A stretch of DNA of 64,000 nucleotides from Bacteroidales bacterium. Lineage in GTDB: Bacteria; Bacteroidota; Bacteroidia; Bacteroidales; VadinHA17. Positions 7,195 to 16,159 of this stretch are shown here, one piece after another. The DNA lies in assembly GCA_022865305.1 (NCBI GenBank), contig JALHSP010000026.1, positions 186,001 through 250,000 of the forward strand, written 5' to 3'. A program made the position numbers and the translations under genes. Under the pieces are notes generated by a model, which had not been told where the DNA came from, searched no databases, and saw nothing but the letters and a program-made list of their open reading frames with translations. Each line of letters begins with the position of its first letter. Positions within the stretch are counted from its first letter, which is position 1.

Positions 7195-9227
7195 TATCTG
7201 TATTTTTCAAAGTATTTAGATAGTTGCTCGGCAAAGCGTCCCATATCGCCATCAGGAATATATTTGCTGAAATCTTCACGTGCCTTACCACTCATGTTTT
7301 TTTCAATTCTATGCAACCTTTTAGCCAACCGTTTTGCATTTGCATAGCGATCTTCGTTATTGTAAATCTTTTCAATAAGCTCTTTAATTGTTATGGTGTC
7401 TGTACCGGGAGGATCGATACTAAAGTTATAACTGGCATCTTTAAAATATTTAATTAATGTACCATTGAAACAATCGAAAATAACAAAATGAGTTTTAGCT
7501 ACTTCAAAACATTTACGAGTACCACGGCCCAGCATCTGTTCCCAAAGAATCCGGGATTTCACAGGACGAAGAAATACAATAAATTCCAATGCCGGAATGT
7601 CTACCCCGGTACTCAGCATATCAACTGTAACCACAATCTTCGGATCAGGGCGATTCCGAAATTCTTTAATCTTCTTTAACGGACGATCAACATTAGGGCT
7701 GCCTGTAATCTTTGCAACAAAATCATCGCCAAGGTTATATTTCTCCTTACAGATCTTAACAAGCCGATCTGCATGTGAAATATGTTGAATATCGTTTGAA
7801 GCAAAAATTAATGTTTTTGGGAATCTTCCAAATTGGGTTTCCCAATCATCCGTATATTTTTTTAACTCCTCGATAATTTTTTGGTTAGTATCAGGGGCTG
7901 TAATTTTCTCTTCGATTTCAGTCGTGGTAAATTCTCTTTCATCTTCAAGCTGGTCAATCTGTTCTCTACCCGTTTCCGTATCAACAATACCAACCTGTTC
8001 ACCTTCTTTCAGAAAGGCTCCATTCATCAATACTTTTGAATCTATAGCAATTGCATCATAGTCGACAAGAAAACCTTCATCAATTGCCTGCTGCAAAGGG
8101 TAATTGAAAACAGGTTTACCAAAATATGCGACAGTGTGTGAAGCAGGAGTTGCTGTTAATCCGATCTTAATAGCATCGAAGTGGTTCAAAACATTCCTCC
8201 ATACGTTTGTCTCTTTAGATGTATAGCCTCGATGGCATTCATCTGCAATAATGAGATCGAAAGCATGTGATGGTATTGAAAGAGTTTCTGTATCATCTTC
8301 TTCCTCTTTCTCTTCACCCTCAGGAAAAGCACCTTCACGGCCGTATAGATTTATTGCCATGCGTTGTATTGTACAAACATACAGGAATGTCTTGCTGCTA
8401 TCCGGGTTAGTTAAATAAGAATTGGGTAAAATACCAGGATCATATTTCATATCCTCAAAATCTTCCCTCCTGAATCGTTGAGAATAAAGCTCATACTCAT
8501 CTTTTAATTTTATTTTTCGTGGAGTATCGAATGAGGCAAAAGCTGTTACTGCCTGTGCAGCAAGTGATTTACGGTCAACAAGAAACAATACTTTTTTTGC
8601 ATACTTCGACGCTAACATTCTATATACCAGACTAACTGTTGTATAAGTTTTTCCAGTCCCGGTAGCCATTGCAAGAAGCATCAGGTTTTTTCCGGACTCA
8701 ATTCCCTTTTCAACAGCATTAATTGCATCCTTCTGGTATTCGCGGAGGCCGGGAGATTCAATCGGAGTATTCCGGAGCCATTTTAAAGAAGGTTCCTTAT
8801 CGGCTTCAAAAAAGCTTAATAGTGCCTGAGGGGAATGAAAATTAAAAGTTTGCCGACTTAGATTCTTCTCCGACCTTATGTCTATATGATAAATAAGCTC
8901 CCCGTTTGAGGAATATAAAAATGGGACCTTGTATTGGTTCCAATTACCAATCGTATTTATTGCTCCCTTAGAATACCTTTTTGCCTGCTCCAGGACATTC
9001 TGTGCACCTACCTCAATTTTTTTTGCCTCAACAAATCCAAGTAATTTTCCATTGACTATCAACCCATAATCAGCTGGACCATTTGCAGTTTCAAATTCTT
9101 CAATTGCATGATTTGTCAATGTAGAGATATTATCTACTGAATTGGCTGGAATGATTATCCATCCGGCAGATTGGAGCAATTTGTCGATTCTGGTTTTGCG
9201 GGTAATATATTCTGATTCTGAAGACAC
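7194..9227 (-). CDS. hsdR: Type I restriction endonuclease HsdR, nuclease-motor part
   Basis: 677 residues from a GTG at 9227. The N-terminal HSDR_N nuclease domain shows PADYGLIV...LLGFVEAKK, giving D53 and E67-x-K69 of the PD-(D/E)xK site. The SF2 motor follows: Walker A MATGTGKTYTT (K193), DECH box IIADECHRGY (329-332), GLTATP, then the RecA-2 segments VVTVDMLSTGVDIPALEFIV and the arginine finger motif MLGRGTRK. The protein stops after IPDGDMGRFAEQL, just before the C-terminal docking domain, which is the next gene. No promoter of the usual pattern was found in the 300 bp upstream. A GTG start is unusual here but there is no in-frame ATG nearby. Confidence 0.93.
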   Translation of the reverse strand: MSSESEYITRKTRIDKLLQSAGWIIIPANSVDNISTLTNHAIEEFETANGPADYGLIVNGKLLGFVEAKKIEVGAQNVLEQAKRYSKGAINTIGNWNQYKVPFLYSSNGELIYHIDIRSEKNLSRQTFNFHSPQALLSFFEADKEPSLKWLRNTPIESPGLREYQKDAINAVEKGIESGKNLMLLAMATGTGKTYTTVSLVYRMLASKYAKKVLFLVDRKSLAAQAVTAFASFDTPRKIKLKDEYELYSQRFRREDFEDMKYDPGILPNSYLTNPDSSKTFLYVCTIQRMAINLYGREGAFPEGEEKEEEDDTETLSIPSHAFDLIIADECHRGYTSKETNVWRNVLNHFDAIKIGLTATPASHTVAYFGKPVFNYPLQQAIDEGFLVDYDAIAIDSKVLMNGAFLKEGEQVGIVDTETGREQIDQLEDEREFTTTEIEEKITAPDTNQKIIEELKKYTDDWETQFGRFPKTLIFASNDIQHISHADRLVKICKEKYNLGDDFVAKITGSPNVDRPLKKIKEFRNRPDPKIVVTVDMLSTGVDIPALEFIVFLRPVKSRILWEQMLGRGTRKCFEVAKTHFVIFDCFNGTLIKYFKDASYNFSIDPPGTDTITIKELIEKIYNNEDRYANAKRLAKRLHRIEKNMSGKAREDFSKYIPDGDMGRFAEQLSKYFEKYR

Positions 9228-9422
9228 TAAAGATGTAAAATTTTAAAGTATGAGTATTTTAATAATTTATAGATCAATTTATTAGACAATGAGATTTATG
9301 GGCTTCACTAATAAGGATAAAATTACGCAAAATATAAGTAAATACAAATTGGAGCTTTTCAGGTTACAATAAATGCAATAGAATTGTAATTAAGTAACCA
9401 GACAATATTTAAATATCTAAAA

Positions 9423-9551
9423 TCATTTCAAAGGCTCCATATACCTGACACCTTTTCCGTTCTTCTTCGCATACTCAATCTCACTCTGTGTTGATGAACA
9501 GACTGAGAAACCGCACGTCGAATACCCACCCCATAAAAAACAATACCTTTG
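9423..9551 (-). pseudogene. Short relic of a protein-coding 3' end
   Basis: In the 365-bp gap upstream of hsdR, the minus strand carries 42 codons that read like a real protein C-terminus, ending SEIEYAKKNGKGVRYMEPLK and a TGA at 9423-9425. The frame is open only from a TAA at 9552-9554 and has no start codon. The residue mix (alternating E/K helix, GKxVRY) looks coding, not repeat-derived. I do not recognise the family with certainty. The rest of the gap is AT-rich and shows nothing else. Confidence 0.3.
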
Positions 9552-9592
9552 TTAATAATAACCGATGCTTAATACTTTATTTTAATTAAATA

Positions 9593-10069
9593 ATGAAGGC
9601 TGTCACAGTAAAAGAAATCAGTCAGGAATTACTTAACCTGACACCTAAAGAACTCCGTGACCTCTGTCTCCGGTTGTCAAGATTCAAAAAAGAGAACAAG
9701 GAGTTACTGACTTACCTGCTGTTTGAGTCATCAGATGAGGCATCGTATATTGAAAGTGTAAAAAAGGAGATTGATCTGCAGTTTGAGCAGGTAAATAAAA
9801 AGAGTTATTACTTTATTAAAAAAGGTCTTCGCAGGATTTTGCTCAACACCAGGAAGTATATCAGGTATTCACATAATAAGAAAACGGAGATAGATTTGCT
9901 TATCTATTATTGTTCAAAACTGAAAAAATTCACCCCCTCTATTCAGAGGAATGCTGCACTCCGGAATCTTTATTTAAGGCAAATCGGGACAATAAGGGAA
10001 AAACTTGGCTCCCTCCATGAGGATTTGCAGTATGACTACGGGTTGGAGTTGAAGGCATTGGACAGCTGA
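9593..10069 (+). CDS. Conserved-looking hypothetical helical protein
   Basis: 158 residues, mostly alpha-helical and rich in Lys/Arg/Leu, with no signal peptide or membrane segment, so cytosolic. The N-terminus (VKEISQELLNLTPKELRDLC) looks like a helix-turn interaction motif, and two basic helices follow (FIKKGLRRILLNTRKYIRYS and RNLYLRQIGTIREKLGS). I cannot name the family. A TACCTTTG box at 9544-9551, about 42 nt before the ATG, fits the Bacteroidetes -7 element, although no TTTG lies at the right distance upstream. It is a lone gene, diverging from the restriction operon. Confidence 0.6.
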   Translation: MKAVTVKEISQELLNLTPKELRDLCLRLSRFKKENKELLTYLLFESSDEASYIESVKKEIDLQFEQVNKKSYYFIKKGLRRILLNTRKYIRYSHNKKTEIDLLIYYCSKLKKFTPSIQRNAALRNLYLRQIGTIREKLGSLHEDLQYDYGLELKALDS

Positions 10070-10124
10070 CGAAGACGGCTTGCAATGCACGGAACAAGAG
10101 GGAGGATCTGGTGAAAGAGACGGA

Positions 10125-10394
10125 TCACTGTACTTTCTTTATCCCGGTAAAGGTACCTTCTCCGTATGTGGCGAAGATTACCTTTCCTTTCATACGATTG
10201 CCATCAACTGTCCCGACATACTCCATTGTAACTTCGGATGCTGAGATTTGAAGGTTAATTTTACTGCCTTTCAAAGTACCTTTCAGCGGAGCCTCTCCAA
10301 ACTGACCGGAATAGGTCCCGGTAATAATGGAATCATTTACCTGCTTCAAAACTATAACAGGATTCCCTGAACCCTGGCCCGTTTCGACAGACAT
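10125..10394 (-). pseudogene. N-terminally truncated relic of a GTYSG/GTVDG beta-sheet protein
   Basis: About 89 codons with repeated beta-hairpin motifs (SIITGTYSGQFGEAPLKGTL, VGTVDGNRMKGKV, YGEGTFTGIKK). In-frame codons upstream of the first ATG still read SAGTWN, the start of this domain, but then run into a tccgccagccggcgga repeat with no signal peptide or start. It is therefore probably the surviving 3' part of a secreted protein. A second, shorter relic with nearly the same C-terminus is at 46537-46599. It may still be translated from the internal ATG, so a small real gene is not excluded. Confidence 0.45.
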
Positions 10395-10548
10395 GTTCCA
10401 TGTGCCGGCAGAACAGACCGTCCGCCAGCCGGCGGACGAGACGACCGAAGGTCAGACCGCACGAAGTGTGAGACAGAGCGAATTGGGAATTTACTTCAAC
10501 AGATCGGAATATATTACTATTTTTAAAAGATGTAAAACAACTCTAAAA

Positions 10549-11418
10549 ATGACCGTTTTCGGGAGCTTCAAATTGACAAAATTATTACATAAGATTATTC
10601 CGGTTTTTATATTCTGCATGATATTTATGCTTTTACTTTTTCCCCAGGCATGCAGGAATAAAAAACCTGAATTCAGGGTTATCTCTTTTTTTAGTGCTGA
10701 AAACGACCCTGCCCATATAAGCTTCGTCAATGAAGCTAACAGGTGGTTCCCGGAAATGGCTGAAAAATATAATTTCATCTATTATTCTACCAGCGACTGG
10801 GACAACCTGAATCCGGAATTTCTTTCAGGCTACCAGGTGATTGTTTTCCTCAATTCAAGACCCGACTCCACTGACCAGAGAACCGCTTTCAGGCAATATA
10901 TGGAAAACGGGGGTGCATGGATGGGATTCCATTTCGCCGGATTTGCGCTTACTCCTTCAGCTTTCCCGCAAAACTGGGACTGGTACCATAATATTTTTTT
11001 AGGATCAGGCGAATATAAAGGAAATACATGGCGCCCCACTTCCGCTGTCCTGCACACCGATGACCTGTTGCATCCTGCAACGAAACACCTTCCTGAAACA
11101 TTCACTGCTTAACCCAATGAATGGTACTCCTGGAAAAATGATCTGAGAAACAACAATGATATAAGAATACTCATATCAATCGATACATCAAGCTTTCCAC
11201 TCGGTACAGGACCAAAACGGTACGAGATATGGCAGAGCGGCTACTACCCGGTGGTCTGGACCAACAGGAACTATAAAATGCTCTATATCAATATGGGCCA
11301 TAACGATATAGATTATGAGAATAAAACTAATGAGGAGCTTTCATTAACTTTTAACAATAAGATACAGAACAGGTTAATTATTGACGGCCTTTTCTGGCTG
11401 GGGAGAACAGAACAATAA
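10549..11418 (+). pseudogene. ThuA-like lipoprotein gene broken by an in-frame TAA
   Basis: From the ATG at 10549 the frame encodes a signal peptide with a lipoprotein-type Cys (LLLFPQACRN), then a ThuA-like domain: FRVISFFSAENDPAHISFV, a GYQVIVFLNSRPDS strand, and GGAWMGFHFAG, the ThuA core. The frame meets TAA at 11110-11112 after HPATKHLPETFTA, then continues without a shift as PNEWYSWKNDLRNNNDIRIL through YPVVWTNRNYKMLYINMGHNDIDYE to a TAA at 11416-11418. The second part is the expected ThuA C-terminus, so one nonsense change (for example TCA to TAA) splits the gene. ThuA-like proteins act in sugar metabolism; the substrate here is unknown. A sequencing error is the main alternative. Confidence 0.8.
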
Positions 11419-12030
11419 GGCGCAAGGGCGCAAGGGTGAAACGGCAGATAGAAATGAGGGGGTGAGGGCGGGAGGGGGAGAGAAGGGGAGAAAAGTTGAA
11501 AGTTTATAAAGTCATTACAATCTGATAAATTGCAAGATTGCATGTTGAGGAGCCCCGCCCTGCGGGGTAAACTTCGCGACGAACCGAGTCCCGCTTAGAC
11601 GGGACGAGCTCGGCGAAGCCAAATCCCGACAACCTGAGGAACGAAGGTTCGTCGGGAGCCGCAAAGACTCAGAGCTTAGAGTTCAGTTCTGCATGACTCC
11701 GTTGTTAAAAAGAATTAAGAATGAAGAACATTCGAACAGCGAAGCAAGAATTTAAATCTTCTGCATTCTTATTTCGTTTGTTCGTTGTTCTTACTTCAAA
11801 TACAAACTCTGTGTTACACCGTGAAAAACTCCGTGTTACTCAGTGGTTAAAAAGATAAAAGAATAAGTTGAAGTCCGCCTTCGCTATTGACTTCTTCGCC
11901 AGTCGGCGGATTCGTCGGCCAAAGAAAGCGTTGGAAGACATATTGGGAAATCCATCACCAATTACCTGCCTGCCTTGCCTAACCTGCCTACCGACAGGCA
12001 GGCGGCAGGCAGGCGTCATCTTCATGGTAA
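11419..12030. repeat. Intergenic repeat mosaic
   Basis: No gene is visible in this 612-bp stretch. In order it holds a GCGCAAGGGCGCAAGGG decamer tract (11420-11445), a G/A-rich tract (11455-11495), one copy of the REP-like double hairpin (11543-11606), a segment resembling gtgttacaccgtg...actccgtgttactcagtggt (11811-11850), a tccgcc...ggcgga segment, and an inverted CTGCCTGCC/GGCAGGCAGG repeat (11957-12018) next to the stop of the NlpC/P60 gene. Open frames here are translations of the repeats. Confidence 0.75.
11543..11606 (+). repeat. REP-like double hairpin, copy 1
   Basis: Begins gttgaggagccccgccctgc and continues with cggggtaaac, then a second, diverged stem gtcccgcttagacgggac. It shares the TTGAGG-CCCGCC-GGGGTAAAC core with the copies at 14512, 23545, 42959, 43765 and 49100. 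Confidence 0.7.
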
Positions 12031-12606
12031 TTAATCAAACACCCTTGTCCCGAAAATAAACCTTTCGTTCCACCAGGGATCGTTTAATGAAGTGATGGTT
12101 ACACCATTTTTGGAAGAAGTGTGTATAAATTTATTATTCCCGACATAAATGCCAGAATGGGTGATGAAACGATGTGTTTCATATGATCTGATAAAAAATA
12201 CCAGATCCCCTTTTAGAAGTTCATCCATTCTGGTTATTATTTTTCCATACCTGGCCTGTTCTTCCGAGTTATGGGGCAGATGAATGCCGTGTCTGGCAAA
12301 AACCGTTACCAATAATCCGGAGCAATCCATGCATTTCATAGTTGTTCCGCCCATGCAATGGGGTACACCAAGGTATTGCTGAGCGGTTTTAATGATTTCA
12401 TCAGCACTGGTATTGTGAGTATTTATCTCTTTTTCAGTGCCCGCGTCCATAAAATCTTTCAGTTTTTTCTTTTCAGCCTGGCTTTCGATGTTCTGAAACG
12501 ATGGTTCAGGATAAAGTTGTTTGGAGCAGTAAGTAATAAGTAGCTGACATACAGCAACTAATAGAATAATAAATTTTCCTTTGGTTTCAAAAGATATTTT
12601 AATCAT
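12031..12606 (-). CDS. NlpC/P60 (C40) cell-wall hydrolase lipoprotein
   Basis: 191 residues with an N-terminal signal peptide ending in a lipobox-like LLITYCSKQ (C27), so probably membrane-anchored in the periplasm. The C-terminal half is an NlpC/P60 domain: YLGVPHCMGGTTMKCMDCSG with catalytic Cys95, then THSGIYVG with His150 and FIHTSS with His162 as the polar third residue. Such enzymes cut the D-Glu/meso-DAP peptide bond of murein. Length and order of the triad are normal. The stop lies 12 nt from the large GGCAGGCAGG inverted repeat, which could act as its terminator. Confidence 0.9.
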   Translation of the reverse strand: MIKISFETKGKFIILLVAVCQLLITYCSKQLYPEPSFQNIESQAEKKKLKDFMDAGTEKEINTHNTSADEIIKTAQQYLGVPHCMGGTTMKCMDCSGLLVTVFARHGIHLPHNSEEQARYGKIITRMDELLKGDLVFFIRSYETHRFITHSGIYVGNNKFIHTSSKNGVTITSLNDPWWNERFIFGTRVFD

Positions 12607-12664
12607 CTAAAATTCTGCTATATGGTGAAGTAAATATGAGAATTGTTTTCTTTTTTCAGAAAGT

Positions 12665-13708
12665 TTAGAAGTAGCGATCGGCAATTATTTCCTGGTAATG
12701 GTTGCTCTCAAGAACAGGTATAAGAGTTTCCCTGTCTGCTGAAAAAACAAGAGTGCCAATGCTTGCATCGCTGTTGGCTTCTCTTACCCACAGTCTGTTG
12801 CCTTCAAGATTAACTTCAGCTTTCCCGGATGCATTGAGACTCGCCATTTCAATATTGATTTTCTGCAGATATTTGTTTATCAGTTCTTTATACGATGTCC
12901 GGATAGCGCTGTACGCTTCAATAAAAGGCCGGTAATTTCGTAACTCCTTATATTCAGCGGGATATTCTCTTTTCATATGCAGTAAATACTCTCTTATAAA
13001 AAAGTCGAATTCAAAGAAAGCTGTCATCTTGCTTTGCGAATGATAAACCCATTGAAAAAACCCTGAGGCATCTGATCCTTCTGCTTCTTTGTATGGCTCA
13101 AGCATTTCAAAGCAGAATTTTGATTCAAGATAATAGGAATGCAATTCATTCAGCAGTCCGATAATCCCTTCTGGCTGTGTTGATGTGATGCCATCTATAT
13201 AAGTGTCAAAACGAAATGTCCGGAGGTTTCCCGGAATGTCCGGGATAAGTTCCCTGGAAGGGAACAGTGATTTCAGGGGAAATGAGATGAAAAAGGATCT
13301 GGCGGGGGAGTAGTAAAAAAATTCTTCAGCTTTATCCATATCAAGTTTAAGACCCTTTTCACGCGCATAACGGAAAATATTCTGATCGCAATATCCATGA
13401 GCAATCTCATGGATGCTGGTTGCCATTGATGAAAGAAGGTCAGTCCTGCTTCTCCCTTTAAGGTAATAAAAAGTGCCAGCTGACTTCTTTGTTGCGATTA
13501 TGCCATTTACCGCTTTTGCTTCCTGTTTTGCAGGCAGGCTTTCATATTGCATCAGTAAATCCCAGGAATCAGGTGAATATTTCTTTGTCGCGTTCTTTAC
13601 CCATTCCTTTGTATCGGAAAACTCATCCGTTACATTATTATAGTAAGGATAATTCCATGCCAGACCAATGACAATTCCGGGAAAAATCAGCTTCAGGATG
13701 GCTTTCAT
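12665..13708 (-). CDS. Putative exported HEXXH metallopeptidase
   Basis: 347 residues from the ATG at 13708; 25 further upstream codons lack a credible start. A hydrophobic N-terminus (AILKLIFPGIVIGLAW) looks like a signal peptide or anchor. The only clear catalytic motif is SIHEIAHGYCDQ, giving H100-E101-x-x-H104 of a zincin. A third ligand is not obvious; the downstream helical region with ELHSYYLESKF and EYLLHMKREYPAEYKE could supply it. I do not recognise a named family. It follows the NlpC/P60 gene's direction but is 58 nt upstream of it, so the two may be co-transcribed. Confidence 0.65.
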   Translation of the reverse strand: MKAILKLIFPGIVIGLAWNYPYYNNVTDEFSDTKEWVKNATKKYSPDSWDLLMQYESLPAKQEAKAVNGIIATKKSAGTFYYLKGRSRTDLLSSMATSIHEIAHGYCDQNIFRYAREKGLKLDMDKAEEFFYYSPARSFFISFPLKSLFPSRELIPDIPGNLRTFRFDTYIDGITSTQPEGIIGLLNELHSYYLESKFCFEMLEPYKEAEGSDASGFFQWVYHSQSKMTAFFEFDFFIREYLLHMKREYPAEYKELRNYRPFIEAYSAIRTSYKELINKYLQKINIEMASLNASGKAEVNLEGNRLWVREANSDASIGTLVFSADRETLIPVLESNHYQEIIADRYF

Positions 13709-14369
13709 CAGCGCGGGTTTTATTAATTGAAAGCATAAAAACTTAATATTTATTGCAAATAAAATGCCACACTGCAAAAGCATAGCTACTAGCTCATAGC
13801 TCCTAGCTCCTAGCTCATAGTTCGCGGCCGTATGACTCTGTGGATGAAAAAAGGTTTAAAAGGTTGAATAAGTTGAAGAGGTTGAAGCCAAGTTGGAGAT
13901 GTCTTGCTCACATAGTTCGCTTTCTTAGTGGGATACACCTGTCTTTTTTGCTAAGATTTTTGTTCATTTTTTGCTCTCCCAAAAAGTTCTTGTTCATTTC
14001 TTTTGCTCCTCCAAAAGAAATGAACCAAAGAAAAGGAGGCCGGAAATGACAACTTCAGCCTGTTTGTACGCTCGCTACACAAAGCCCTCGGCGCTACCAA
14101 ACAGGCCGAAGTTCGCGCCATTTCCGGTTTGCCCTCGCACCGATACTTTGATAATTTCATTATTAACTTAAAATTTTATGGATTTCAAACGGACTCAGAG
14201 AATTTTGGGAAAGAGCGACTGTTTTGAGGCTTGCTGTGGTGGCCTGGTGTAAGCAATACTGTCTGAGGAGGGCTCCGAGTGAAGTTGAGGAGACCGACGA
14301 GTTGTATTGCGTGGGCAAGCCTCAAAACTGGAGCCCCAAAATTATCTGCAGCCTTGATATTTTTTGGTT

Positions 14370-14441
14370 ACTTTTTTGTATCAAGACAAAAAAGTAACTG
14401 GGGTTTGGGGCAACGCCCCATTTTTGAGACGAACAAAGAAA
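14370..14441 (+). repeat. 72-bp dispersed repeat, copy 1
   Basis: Nearly identical to 40662-40734, with a few substitutions and one length difference. It contains two hairpins: an inverted repeat gttacttttttg (14367-14378) / caaaaaagtaac (14387-14398), and tggggc-aac-gcccca (14406-14420). It ends in gacgaacaaagaaa. No coding function is evident. Confidence 0.85.
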
Positions 14442-14511
14442 GAACAAGAAAAAAAGAAATCCAGAGAATCGGGACGAGACGTCCCGCGTACACGGAACAG
14501 ACCGCCGCAGG

Positions 14512-14548
14512 TTGAGGGACCCCGCCCTGCGGGGTAAACTCCGCGGCC
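14512..14548 (+). repeat. REP-like hairpin, copy 2 (first stem only)
   Basis: Reads gttgagggaccccgccctgc then ggggtaaactccgcgg. The second stem of the element is missing. It lies about 90 bp upstream of the aldo/keto reductase gene. Confidence 0.65.
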
Positions 14549-14574
14549 AATTTATATACCTGGAGCAGAGAATG

Positions 14575-14603
14575 TTGATATAAAGATAGTTTTCTTAAAT
14601 TTG
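14575..14603 (+). promoter_or_regulatory. Promoter for the aldo/keto reductase gene
   Basis: TTG at 14575-14577, 18 nt, then TAAATTTG at 14596-14603, which is an exact TAnnTTTG Bacteroidetes -7 box. The predicted start of transcription would give a leader of about 30 nt before the ATG at 14640. Confidence 0.45.
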
Positions 14604-14639
14604 TAATCAGTTCTTAATCTTATCTAAACTTATCCTGTA

Positions 14640-16124
14640 ATGGCTTCAATTAAAACAAGATCCAAACTTTCGCGACGCGAATTTATGAGACTTTCAGCAG
14701 CAGCTGCAGCTGGTGTTTCATTGATACCTGCCCTTTCCTGCACTTCAACCACCATTCCTTCTCCTATGAAACGACGTTTCGGACGAATCAATTTCGATGT
14801 TACTACAATAGGGCTTGGAGGACAAAGTTCACTGATGTGGACCCCGGATGGTATTGAACCTGTTGACATCATATTAAAAGCTTTTGACCTGGGAATTAAT
14901 TACTACGATACCTCGAATGCATATGGTCCAAGTCAGAAAAATTATGGAAAAGTCTTCCGGAAACTTAATCTGGTTCCGGGACAGAAAGGTTACAACCAAA
15001 AATTCAGGGATTCCATTTTCCTGACAACCAAGACAATGGTTCGCTGGGCAAAAGGAGATTATCCGAAACTTGACAACGTTCGAAACAGCACGGACGGGAA
15101 TCATGGGGAGGGAGCAGTGGCTGATCTGAAACGCTCTCTTTCACAGATGTTTGGAAACGATGACGGAAGCTATCCGGAAGGAGCTTATGTAAACATGATA
15201 CTTATACATAATCTTACTAATTTCGAAGAGGTTGATGTGGTGTATAAAGGTCTTGAAACACCCCTTGATATAAATGAAAATTTTGGCGCCCTGGTTGCTC
15301 TTCGCGACTACAGAGATGGCACCAACATTACCGGACTGAATCCTAAAAAGGAAAAGCTAGTAAGGCATCTGGGATTTTCAGGACATAACAATGCTCCTGC
15401 AATGATGGACATGATTCAGCGCGACAAATGGGAACTTCTGGATGGTATGCTGGTTGCGATCAACGTGAATGACCGGCGCTACCTTAATATGCAATACAAT
15501 GTAATCCCTGTCGCACAAACCAGGAACATGGGAGTGATAGCCATGAAGGTGTTTGCCGATGGAGCAATGTATACCAAAGAACCCGGATGGTCAAATAAAC
15601 CTGATGATGTGGTTAGAATAATTGGAACTGAATCGGTTCCAAGTAAACCCTTGATCGAATATGTACTTACTACTCCAGGTATACATACACTCATAATAGG
15701 TACCGGTCAGATAAATGATAATCCCCTTAAATGTCAGCTTGTCCAAAACTATTATGCGGCGCAGATTGAACCTGATGCACTGAGTGGAAATGAAAGACGT
15801 GAACTTGAAAAGATAGGTGCGCGGGCACGTAATGGGGAAACAAATTATTTTCAGTTAGCTGACACAGGTTTAACTCCTCCGAGAAATGTTAAACTCACTA
15901 AGTCCGATGGAGTAAAATTATCATGGGATACCAGCTATGCAGGTAATGAACCCATTACACATTATGAAATAGTAAGCGATGGTAAGATTATTGGAACAGT
16001 CCAGCATCTTCCGCAGGCTTCCAAAGATCCTTTTAGCTATGAAATCCATTCGGGAAAGGAATTCAAAGTTGTAGCAGTAGATGCAATCGGGAGAAAATCC
16101 GCAACTGAGGTACTTACAATGTGA
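14640..16124 (+). CDS. Tat-exported aldo/keto reductase with C-terminal FN3-like domain
   Basis: 494 residues. A twin-arginine signal (SRREFMRLSAAAAAG, R12-R13) with a Cys after LIPALSC suggests export and possibly lipid anchoring. The AKR barrel follows: FGRINFDVTTIGLGG, DTSNAYG (catalytic Asp and Tyr), LTTKT (Lys) and LIHNL (His), completing the AKR tetrad, then late VIAMKVFADG and HTLIIGTGQ near the NADP site. Residues from about 410 on (PPRNVKLTKSDGVKLSWDTS) look like a fibronectin type III domain, an unusual addition. Substrate unknown; exported AKRs in this phylum are often near sugar-modifying genes, such as the ThuA relic upstream. Confidence 0.88.
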   Translation: MASIKTRSKLSRREFMRLSAAAAAGVSLIPALSCTSTTIPSPMKRRFGRINFDVTTIGLGGQSSLMWTPDGIEPVDIILKAFDLGINYYDTSNAYGPSQKNYGKVFRKLNLVPGQKGYNQKFRDSIFLTTKTMVRWAKGDYPKLDNVRNSTDGNHGEGAVADLKRSLSQMFGNDDGSYPEGAYVNMILIHNLTNFEEVDVVYKGLETPLDINENFGALVALRDYRDGTNITGLNPKKEKLVRHLGFSGHNNAPAMMDMIQRDKWELLDGMLVAINVNDRRYLNMQYNVIPVAQTRNMGVIAMKVFADGAMYTKEPGWSNKPDDVVRIIGTESVPSKPLIEYVLTTPGIHTLIIGTGQINDNPLKCQLVQNYYAAQIEPDALSGNERRELEKIGARARNGETNYFQLADTGLTPPRNVKLTKSDGVKLSWDTSYAGNEPITHYEIVSDGKIIGTVQHLPQASKDPFSYEIHSGKEFKVVAVDAIGRKSATEVLTM

Positions 16125-16159
16125 ATTTGAATAAGGTTTGTGGTTTCTACTCAACCGAC

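Larger units (their letters stand above)
13784..14548. repeat. 850-bp intergenic repeat mosaic
   Basis: No gene is supported. It holds a tandem run of ctcatagctcctagctc units (13784-13822), inverted-repeat sequence around tcttttgctcctccaaaaga (13990-14040), a segment with ctgtttgtacgctcg and the mirrored ccaaacaggccgaag (14055-14115), a 72-bp repeat also found at 40662 (14370-14441), a gggacgagacgtccc hairpin (14471-14485), and one REP-like hairpin copy (14512-14548). All open frames here are short and follow the repeats. Confidence 0.75.

Noticed and set aside
10549-11418. Possible stop-codon recoding in the ThuA gene
   Set aside because: TAA and TGA terminate many intact genes in the window and no recoding signal is visible, so simple mutation or error is more likely.
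11840-12059. Two overlapping 60-codon frames on opposite strands
   Set aside because: Both are translations of the CTGCCTGCC inverted repeat and its flank.
14279-14550. Short plus- and minus-strand frames upstream of the aldo/keto reductase
   Set aside because: They translate the 72-bp repeat and REP-like hairpins, with no start context or conservation.
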